Assembly: GCA_010028775.1 (NCBI GenBank)
Contig: RHAF01000075.1
Coordinates: 1 to 6,149, forward strand
DNA: 6,149 bases
Source of the DNA: Verrucomicrobiota bacterium
Lineage (GTDB): Bacteria > Verrucomicrobiota > Verrucomicrobiia > Methylacidiphilales > Verrucolacustridaceae
Reading direction: 5' to 3'
In this document: positions 1 to 4,738 of the stretch, piece after piece
Layout of the letters: each line of letters starts with the position of its first letter
Numbering within the stretch: the first letter of the stretch is position 1
Program-made: the position numbers and the translations under genes
The notes under the pieces: generated by a model
The model's input: the letters and a program-made list of their open reading frames with translations, nothing else
Databases searched by the model: none
What the model was told of the DNA's origin: nothing

Positions 1-1859
1 ACCGTGTAGTTCATCCTTTTGGGAGAGCCGATGTTACCGCTGACGATCTCATCCGTGTTAATCCCCAGTCCCATGTCGATGGCCATCATTCCGCGCTCCT
101 TTCGCGCGGTGTTGAACCGGTCCAGTTCGACCAGCATCCCGATCCCGGCCCGCACCGCCCGGTCCGCGTCATCCTCCCTTGGCAGGGGCAATCCGAAGAC
201 GGCCATGATCGCGTCCCCGATAAACTTATCCAACATGCCCCCCTCCTTCTGCAGGCAATCCACCATCAGGGTGAAATATTCATTGAGAAGGCCGACCGTC
301 CCCTGGGCTCCCAGGCTCTCGGTTAGCGTGGTGAAACTGCGGACGTCGGAAAAGAGCACGGAGGCCTCGCTGATATTTCCCCCGAGGGCGTCCTTGCCGG
401 ACGCCATCAACTGGTCGGCAATCGCCGGATCCATATATCGGGCCATCGTACCTTTCATTCGTTTTTCCTCGCTGATGTCCTCGATCATCAGCAGGGACCC
501 CAGAGGCTTGTCCTTCACGCTGATCAACGGAAGTACACTGACATTCGCCGACGTTTTTTCCCCTCCCCATTCCATTTCAGCATCCATCACCAAAGCGGAC
601 TCCTTTGAATCCGCGGTGGAACGGATCTTTTCCTCGATCCAGGCATTTTTGCCGGTGAAAAACTCTGAAGCCTTCTTTTTCAGGATCTCCTTGGCATGGG
701 TCTTTAGGATCCGGTATCCCGCCTTGTTGCAGGTCTGGATTACCCCCTCTTCGTTCAGGGTCACCACGGCGTTCGACATGCTCTCCAGCATCGACTCGGC
801 GTAGTTCTTCATGTTCTGCACGTCGTCGAAGAGCTTGGCGTTTTCCAGTGCCACCGAGACCTGTGCCGTGAAGGCCTTCAGCTTGGCCTCGTCCTCCTGG
901 GTGAAAGCCCCTCCCCGTTTGTTTAGAACTTGGGTGGCCCCGATCACTCTGCCGGCCTTGTTCACCACCGGCGTGCAGAGGATCGAACGTGTGAAAAATC
1001 CCGTCTTTTTGTCAAAACCGGGATTGAACCTCAGATCCGCATAGGCGTGCTGGATATTGACCGTTTGGCCGCTGGTGAAGACGGTTCCGGCAATCCCCAG
1101 GTGATTGGGAAAACGGATCTGGGTTGCCCCCAAACCTTCTCCCACCTCGGTGTAGAGTTCGTTTGTTTTTTCATCATTGATAAACAGTGTCGAGCGTTCG
1201 GCGTGGAGCAGGCGGGTGATCGTTCCGATGATTTTGGCCAGCAGGCTGCCTAGCTTGATTTCGCCGGAGATCTCCGAAACCACACTAAGAAACTCCGCTT
1301 CTTTGGCCTTCTCCCTCTCGGCCAACTCCACCAGCAGGCTCCTCTGCAGGGAGACCGAAGCCTGCGTGGCCATCGCCTCCAATAACTTGAGATCCTTGCC
1401 GGAAAAATGGGCATCTTTGCCACCTTTTCGGTTCAAAACCTCCACCACCCCGATCAATTCCCCTTGTACGGTGCGGATTGGTGCGCAGGCGATCGATCGC
1501 GTTTTGTACCCCGTCTGCTCATCCACCGTCTTGTTGAAGGAGGTGTCTTTGTAGGCGTCCTTGACCATCACCCCTTTGCCGTTTTGGAAAACTTTCCCTG
1601 CAATTCCGGTGGTGTTGAGGATTCGGATCTCGCGCTTCAATCCCCCTACTGTCACCCGGCTATAAAGCTCCTGGGTGGATGGGTCGTTGACGAAAAGGGT
1701 GCCCCGGTCCGCCCCGGTGGCTTCCGTCACCAAGGCCACGAGAGTTTCCAGTTGCTCGTCCAGGGTCTTGCCGTCCGCCACCCGTCGGGCAACTTCAAGC
1801 AGAATTTTGGCCTCCGCAAGGGAGAGCCCGTCCACCGGGCTTTTTTTATTTCTTGGCAC
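1..1859 (-). CDS. GAF-GAF-PAS-class III adenylate cyclase, CyaB1-like (C-terminus beyond the window)
   Basis: Predicted cytoplasmic signalling enzyme making cAMP from ATP. Seen: 619 complete residues, with no membrane segment. GAF1 is about residues 33-175, GAF2 203-343, PAS 352-465, and the cyclase catalytic domain starts near 498. Metal-binding aspartates are D505 (in FSDVRSFT) and D549 (in DKFIGDAVMAVFG). K545 is the expected adenine-contacting lysine, and T619 (in MNYT, the last complete codon) falls where class IIIb cyclases carry Thr. GAF2 has an intact NKXnFX3DE signature (N313, K314, F319, D323, E324); in GAF1 it is degraded (N143, R144, F152, D156, L157). This domain order is that of Anabaena CyaB1, whose GAF-B binds cAMP and stimulates the enzyme. 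The GTG start is chosen because GGAGG lies 6 nt upstream and no ATG is available. The transition-state Asn and Arg lie beyond the edge, so activity is not proven; a guanylate cyclase is less likely. Confidence 0.93.
   Translation of the reverse strand, partial: MPRNKKSPVDGLSLAEAKILLEVARRVADGKTLDEQLETLVALVTEATGADRGTLFVNDPSTQELYSRVTVGGLKREIRILNTTGIAGKVFQNGKGVMVKDAYKDTSFNKTVDEQTGYKTRSIACAPIRTVQGELIGVVEVLNRKGGKDAHFSGKDLKLLEAMATQASVSLQRSLLVELAEREKAKEAEFLSVVSEISGEIKLGSLLAKIIGTITRLLHAERSTLFINDEKTNELYTEVGEGLGATQIRFPNHLGIAGTVFTSGQTVNIQHAYADLRFNPGFDKKTGFFTRSILCTPVVNKAGRVIGATQVLNKRGGAFTQEDEAKLKAFTAQVSVALENAKLFDDVQNMKNYAESMLESMSNAVVTLNEEGVIQTCNKAGYRILKTHAKEILKKKASEFFTGKNAWIEEKIRSTADSKESALVMDAEMEWGGEKTSANVSVLPLISVKDKPLGSLLMIEDISEEKRMKGTMARYMDPAIADQLMASGKDALGGNISEASVLFSDVRSFTTLTESLGAQGTVGLLNEYFTLMVDCLQKEGGMLDKFIGDAIMAVFGLPLPREDDADRAVRAGIGMLVELDRFNTARKERGMMAIDMGLGINTDEIVSGNIGSPKRMNYT
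1823..1847 (+). terminator. intrinsic-terminator-like hairpin on the strand antisense to the operon
   Basis: On the plus strand the stem AGCCCG pairs with CGGGCT around the loop TCCAC. It can be extended by a G-T and an A-T pair and runs directly into a tract of seven T. This is the form of a Rho-independent terminator. It points opposite to the genes it sits in, at the coiled-coil/cyclase junction. It could stop antisense transcription, or be chance. On the sense strand the same bases give an A7 tract followed by a hairpin over codons 6 to 12 of the cyclase. Confidence 0.4.
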
Positions 1860-2301
1860 GTTGCTCCTCCAATTCGCGGCGGATGGTTTGGATGGTTCTT
1901 TCCAGCTCCGCGGTTTCATCCCGGTGGACTCTCTTTTGCAACTGTTCCGCCTCCGCGTTTCTGGCCTTTTCCCTTTCCAACTGGTCCCGCAGAGCCTGCA
2001 CGGAGGACTGCAGCTGCCTGCCCTCCTCCGCCGACCGGGCCAGAACCTTCTGTACCGCCTCTTCCCCGGCCGCCTTGCGCCGCTCCAGTTCGAGTCTCAT
2101 CTCCGATACGGTCGACTTGAGATCACGGATCTCGTTATGAGCCTCGGCCACCGCCAGGGCCACCTCGGAGGCCGTACCGGCTTTTTGCCTTTCCAAGGCC
2201 TCGCGCAGAGCTCCCAACGTCTCCTTTAAGTTGCGGATTTCATGTTCCCGCTCCATCTCTTCGGAAAATCTCGCTTCCGGAGGATGCAGGGTCATGGCCA
2301 T
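1846..2301 (-). CDS. coiled-coil protein with four 36-residue repeats, upstream of and overlapping the cyclase
   Basis: This 151-residue protein has no recognised enzymatic domain. From about residue 14 to the end it is almost entirely charged helix (Glu, Arg, Lys, Gln, Leu, Ala) with 3-4 spaced hydrophobics (I22, L25, L29, L32, L36), as in a parallel coiled coil. There is no signal peptide or membrane segment, so it is probably cytoplasmic. A core of about 21 residues recurs at 21, 57, 93 and 129, an exact 36-residue period. Its stop lies 14 nt inside the start of the cyclase gene, so the two are almost certainly co-transcribed and translationally coupled. By inference it could be an oligomerisation partner of the cyclase, or the detached N-terminus of one longer protein: a single base deletion just before its stop would join the frames. 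The start is uncertain: the ATG at 2301 has only a distant AGG, and M16 (codon 2254-2256) is an alternative. Confidence 0.8.
   Translation of the reverse strand: MAMTLHPPEARFSEEMEREHEIRNLKETLGALREALERQKAGTASEVALAVAEAHNEIRDLKSTVSEMRLELERRKAAGEEAVQKVLARSAEEGRQLQSSVQALRDQLEREKARNAEAEQLQKRVHRDETAELERTIQTIRRELEEQRAKK
1849..2241 (-). repeat. four tandem 36-residue (108-nt) coiled-coil repeats within the coding region
   Basis: Repeat units begin at residues 21, 57, 93 and 129 of the coiled-coil protein. Each opens with a block like E-I-R-[ND]-L-K-x-T-[LV] and continues to L-E-R-x-K-A (units 1 to 3) or L-E-E-Q-R-A (unit 4). The fourth unit is cut by the stop after 23 residues. The similarity is clear in protein sequence but much weaker in DNA, which points to an old duplication rather than a recent slippage event. 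Confidence 0.75.
1864..1870 (-). promoter_or_regulatory. Shine-Dalgarno of the cyclase gene, inside the coiled-coil gene
   Basis: The minus strand reads GGAGGAG here, and the GGAGG part ends 6 nt before the GTG at 1859. It is the strongest ribosome binding site in the window and decides the cyclase start. It also encodes Leu-Glu-Glu of the upstream protein, so part of the match could be due to coding. Confidence 0.7.
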
Positions 2302-2318
2302 GCGAAAATTTAATCTAC

Positions 2319-2333
2319 CTTTTTGTCAAAAAG
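2319..2333. promoter_or_regulatory. perfect 7-nt palindrome with a -35-like TTGACA upstream of the coiled-coil gene
   Basis: CTTTTTG and CAAAAAG flank a single central base in the 55-nt gap between the exported-protein and coiled-coil genes. The minus strand contains a perfect TTGACA in it. An AT-rich hexamer, TTAAAT (2308-2313), lies 6 nt before the ATG but only 10 nt from the TTGACA, so a standard sigma-70 promoter is not formed. The site may be an operator or part of an internal promoter. The rest of the gap shows nothing else. Confidence 0.3.
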
Positions 2334-2356
2334 CGAGGCTGGATGAACCACTCGCC

Positions 2357-2953
2357 CTACCAAATGAACGACTTCTCTTGGGCCACGATCTTTCCGTCCC
2401 GCACGATGGAGATTCTCCATGAATTGACCAACCCGCCCCGCAGGTAGTCGTCGCCCACCACTTTAAGCACCGTTTTTTCGTACCCATCAAAATCCTTGTA
2501 GTCCTGTGTTTTGGTCATCACTTTCTCCCTGGTGTTGGCCTGACGGTAATCCAGCCTCACGGTGAAATCTCCGGGTTTCCCGTCGTTCTGCCAGTTGATC
2601 ACGAAAATGTTTCCTTTTCTATCCTGGATCTCCTTGGAGGTGATGGCTCCGTGGTCCCAATACCTCGGCTCGAACACCATCGAGGCGTTGTCGGGGGGCG
2701 GTATGTTTCTGCCTCTCTGTGCATCGTTCCAGTAGGTGTAAATTTTGTTCAGGCTGATTTCCTTGTCGAGAGCCACGGGCAGATCCTGCGTCATACCGTC
2801 CGGCGGCCGCGTAGCCGTCGGGCTGGGCGCCACCGCCACGTTGGTTGTTGGTTCAACCTGGGCAGGACGAAAGTTGGGAATCGAGTTTTTCTCCTCACCC
2901 ACAACCTTCAGGATCGATAATCCCAAAATCGCCGTGATCAACAATTTACGCAT
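2357..2953 (-). CDS. exported protein of unknown function
   Basis: This 198-residue protein is not recognised as a named family. Residues 1-19 look like a Sec signal peptide: MRKLL, then a hydrophobic stretch to about V18-G19 with cleavage plausible before E20. There is no lipobox cysteine, so a soluble periplasmic product is more likely than a lipoprotein. Residues 26-60 are a Pro/Ala/Thr-rich linker. Residues 64-198 look like a compact, probably beta-rich domain with several aromatic residues (Y72, W75, Y98, W99, W121, W179, W198). It ends in a motif of the form S-W-R-I-S-I-V-R-D-G-K-I-V-A. It is the first gene of the minus-strand group, 55 nt before the coiled-coil gene and divergent from glpX. 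Why an exported protein would share an operon with a cytoplasmic cyclase is unknown; it may be a separate transcript. The ATG start is favoured by the signal peptide, although no clear Shine-Dalgarno precedes it. Confidence 0.85.
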   Translation of the reverse strand: MRKLLITAILGLSILKVVGEEKNSIPNFRPAQVEPTTNVAVAPSPTATRPPDGMTQDLPVALDKEISLNKIYTYWNDAQRGRNIPPPDNASMVFEPRYWDHGAITSKEIQDRKGNIFVINWQNDGKPGDFTVRLDYRQANTREKVMTKTQDYKDFDGYEKTVLKVVGDDYLRGGLVNSWRISIVRDGKIVAQEKSFIW

Positions 2954-2961
2954 TAAGGCGT

Positions 2962-2990
2962 ATTTAATACCCCATAGAATTGTTCGTCAA
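2962..2990 (-). promoter_or_regulatory. candidate sigma-70 promoter for the minus-strand operon
   Basis: On the minus strand TTGACG (2985-2990) and TTAAAT (2962-2967) are separated by 17 nt. They match the -35 and -10 consensus at 5 and 4 of 6 positions. The -10 ends only 8 nt before the ATG at 2953, so the transcript would have almost no leader, which fits the lack of a Shine-Dalgarno there. Confidence 0.4.
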
Positions 2991-3019
2991 GCTCACCCCT
3001 AACACCGTTTCATGAATAT

Positions 3020-3048
3020 CCTTGGCTAGCAAGGCTAGCCCTTTAAGG
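3020..3048 (+). promoter_or_regulatory. overlapping palindromes in the glpX leader, next to its ribosome binding site
   Basis: GGCTAGC (3024-3030) and GCTAGCC (3034-3040) form a 7-bp stem with a 3-nt loop. Alternative arms overlap it: CCTTG with CAAGG (3020-3034), and CCTT with AAGG (3040-3048). The last AAGG, 10 nt before the ATG, is the only Shine-Dalgarno candidate for glpX. The element could be a repressor operator or an RNA structure that hides the ribosome site. There is no T tract, so it is not a terminator. The rest of 2954-3058 shows no clear plus-strand promoter. Confidence 0.4.
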
Positions 3049-3058
3049 TCAGTGGTTT

Positions 3059-4105
3059 ATGTACGACCCAGAGCGCACTGTAGAGTTCGAATTTGTCCGG
3101 GCCACCGAAAATGCCGCTCTCAATGCCATGCGATTCATCGGTAAGGGGGACAAAAACACCGCCGATGCCGCCGCCTGTGACGCCATTCAGGGAGTTTTTG
3201 ACTTGGTCGACATCCGTGGCGAGGTGGTCATCGGCGAGGGCATCAAGGACAATGCTCCGGGAATTTTTTTGGGGGACCGGTTGGGCAAGTGGGGGCCTGA
3301 ATCGCCCCGCTTCAACATCGCGCTCGATCCGGTCGACGGCACCACCAACCTCTCCAAAGGCTCTCCCAACGCCATCTCCGTGATGGCTGCGGCGGAATTG
3401 CCCCAGGATGCCCGGCAACCCGTCATGCGAAACATCCCCAGTTACTACTCCCACAAGATCGCCTACGGACCTGAGGTCGCCCGGGCTCTCCAGCGGGAAG
3501 ACCCGGAAGCCAACTTCCTCGACAGCCCCCTGGAAGAGACCCTCACACGACTCGCCAAAATCCTGCACAAACGCGTGGGCGACATGGTGGTCCTTGTCCT
3601 CGATCGTCCCCGCAACCAGCCCTTCATCGATGCCATCCGCAAGGCCGGCGCCTCCCTCCGCACCATCGCTGATGGGGACATCACCGCCGCCGTCGCCCCT
3701 TCCCTGCCCGACTCGGGTATCGATCTCTACGTCGGCATTGGCGGATCGCCCGAGGGGGTTCTCACCGCCACCGCCCTCCGTGCCCTCGGCGGCGAAATTC
3801 AGCTCCGCATGTGGTTTCCGAATGCCGAGGCCAAAGACCGCGAGGTCCAGGGAGTTCCGGAAAGTGAAATCCAAACCATCTACCGCTCCGGCACGATTGT
3901 CACCGGCGACAGCGCCATCTTCTGCGCCACCGGCATCATCGAAAGTCCCCTTCTTCCCGGAGTCAAACTGATCGGCCATAAAGCCATCACCCATTCGATT
4001 CTCATGCGGGCCAGAAGCCGCACGGTTCGTTACATCCGCGCCGTACACGACCTCCAGCACAAAACCATCCACCTGCGCAGCACCAAACGGGAAAAATCCG
4101 TCTAA
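3059..4105 (+). CDS. glpX: class II fructose-1,6-bisphosphatase (GlpX)
   Basis: Cytoplasmic, metal-dependent hydrolysis of fructose 1,6-bisphosphate to fructose 6-phosphate in gluconeogenesis; some relatives also act on sedoheptulose 1,7-bisphosphate. The 348 residues match the family's usual length (E. coli GlpX about 336) and align end to end. Seen: GKGDKNTADAAA (D31, D36), VIGEG (E60), the lithium-sensitive phosphatase motif ALDPVDGTTN (D90, D93, T95), ADGDI (D205, D207) and GIGGSPEG (E232). The C-terminal region has SGTIVTGDSAIFCATGI and a S-R-T-V-R-Y-I stretch. These correspond to the E. coli metal and catalytic residues D33, E57, D85, E88, T90 and E213, with Asp replacing Glu at the E88 position. 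It appears to be monocistronic: the minus-strand operon diverges from it, and the DUF2062 gene converges on it with one base between stop codons. A class I or inositol phosphatase is excluded by the GlpX-specific motifs. Confidence 0.96.
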   Translation: MYDPERTVEFEFVRATENAALNAMRFIGKGDKNTADAAACDAIQGVFDLVDIRGEVVIGEGIKDNAPGIFLGDRLGKWGPESPRFNIALDPVDGTTNLSKGSPNAISVMAAAELPQDARQPVMRNIPSYYSHKIAYGPEVARALQREDPEANFLDSPLEETLTRLAKILHKRVGDMVVLVLDRPRNQPFIDAIRKAGASLRTIADGDITAAVAPSLPDSGIDLYVGIGGSPEGVLTATALRALGGEIQLRMWFPNAEAKDREVQGVPESEIQTIYRSGTIVTGDSAIFCATGIIESPLLPGVKLIGHKAITHSILMRARSRTVRYIRAVHDLQHKTIHLRSTKREKSV

Positions 4106-4126
4106 TTTAATCCTCCCGGATTTTCC
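4089..4126. terminator. probable shared bidirectional terminator between glpX and the DUF2062 gene
   Basis: GGAAAAATCCG (4090-4100) is complementary to CGGATTTTCC (4117-4126) apart from one bulged A. The 16-nt loop contains both stop codons (4103-4105 and 4107-4109). In both directions the distal arm carries a run of four or five T after GC pairs, so either transcript could end here, although there is no free U tract after the stem. There is almost no other space between the genes for a terminator. Confidence 0.5.
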
Positions 4127-4658
4127 TCTCCTCCGCCGGCCAAAGAATGTAGATCAGCCCGTATCCGGCCAAAGACACCACCACCCCGATCACCGTGCAA
4201 CCCACGGTCAAGGGAACCGCCACATTCCCCAGATCCCCCGCCAACATCCGCAACTTGGCGCGCAAACCTTCCGCCTGGTCCAGTTTCTTCATTTTATCAG
4301 GCAACCCCCCCTCATACTTGATCGGCCGGCCCATGATGATTTCACCGACATGATACGCCGCCGTGTAGTAGATCGGAATGGTGAAGGGATTGTTGGCCAT
4401 CTGCACCACGATCGCCGTGGGGACGTTGGCCCGCAAAAACACCGCCAGAAAAACCGCCAGAATGTGGTGGAGCCCCAGCAGGGGGCTGGTGGCCGGCAGT
4501 AATCCCGCCACCATCGCACGGGCCACCGGCCCACGCCGAAAACTCCAAAGATCCGGGTTCACCCCGTGCCGACCCAGCCACTTCCCCACTTTTCCCGCCT
4601 GCAGCCGCTCGGGACTCAACCCCATCCGATGGAGCAGATTACGGAGCCGGTGTTGCAT
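4107..4658 (-). CDS. DUF2062 family integral membrane protein
   Basis: This 183-residue inner-membrane protein of unknown function belongs to the DUF2062 family. Seen: hydrophobic segments at about 48-75 (possibly a hairpin of two), 90-110 and 145-173. A conserved core begins G-L-L-P-A-T-S-P and continues to R-A-N-V-P (76-80), N-N-P-F-T-I-P-I-Y-Y (89-98) and Y-H-V-G. R-x-N-x-P, followed later by N-P-x-T-x-P-x-Y, is the family signature. The charged stretch 111-142 separates the core from the last membrane segment, and both ends are charged. No catalytic residues are evident. It is convergent with glpX and divergent from uvrA, so it is probably transcribed alone. At the ATG, AAGGGG abuts the codon directly, which is too close for a normal Shine-Dalgarno; an in-frame TGA upstream excludes a much longer start. 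M12 is an alternative start without a better ribosome site. Confidence 0.9.
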   Translation of the reverse strand: MQHRLRNLLHRMGLSPERLQAGKVGKWLGRHGVNPDLWSFRRGPVARAMVAGLLPATSPLLGLHHILAVFLAVFLRANVPTAIVVQMANNPFTIPIYYTAAYHVGEIIMGRPIKYEGGLPDKMKKLDQAEGLRAKLRMLAGDLGNVAVPLTVGCTVIGVVVSLAGYGLIYILWPAEERKIRED

Positions 4659-4664
4659 CCCCTT

Positions 4665-4692
4665 AAAATAGGGTTTTTTATCCCCAGACCAA
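4665..4692 (-). promoter_or_regulatory. weak candidate promoter for the DUF2062 gene
   Basis: The minus strand has TTGGTC (4687-4692), a 16-nt spacer and TATTTT (4665-4670), each matching consensus at about 4 of 6 positions. The -10 lies 6 nt before the ATG, implying a leaderless or nearly leaderless transcript. The -35 falls within the inverted repeat at 4685-4697. Confidence 0.25.
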
Positions 4693-4697
4693 GTCTG
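4685..4697. promoter_or_regulatory. inverted repeat CAGAC-CAA-GTCTG in the DUF2062/uvrA divergent spacer
   Basis: Perfect 5-nt arms flank a 3-nt centre, 42 nt before the uvrA start. uvrA is commonly repressed by LexA, so this is a candidate operator. It is not the E. coli (CTGT-N8-ACAG) or the Gram-positive (GAAC-N4-GTTC) type. A second small stem, GGGG/CCCC (4719-4734), lies between it and the ATG. Confidence 0.3.
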
Positions 4698-4738
4698 TCA
4701 TTTGTCCCCTTCCCGATTGGGGCTAGTCTTCCCCGCTC

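Noticed and set aside
19..804. Plus-strand open frame of 261 codons at the left edge
   Set aside because: It is antisense to the PAS and catalytic domains of the cyclase, whose motifs are unmistakable. The plus-strand translation is Ser/Arg-rich with no family pattern.
1841..1850. Programmed frameshift at the A7 tract joining the coiled-coil and cyclase frames
   Set aside because: The coiled-coil stop codon comes before the A7 tract in the direction of translation, so ribosomes would terminate before reaching the slippery run. Only the shorter AAA before the stop could slip, which is a weak site.
1407..2229. Plus-strand frames across GAF1 and the coiled-coil gene
   Set aside because: Their Pro/Arg/Ser-rich translations are antisense to coding sequence, and the minus-strand GAF motifs and coiled-coil heptads explain the region.
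3035..4072. 345-codon minus-strand frame across glpX
   Set aside because: It is a GC-driven antisense shadow: Gly/Asp-rich, low-complexity and without a recognisable domain. glpX on the other strand is certain.
4719..4734. GGGG/CCCC stem just before the uvrA ATG as a riboswitch or terminator
   Set aside because: It has only four pairs and an 8-nt loop, with no T tract and no larger conserved fold visible.
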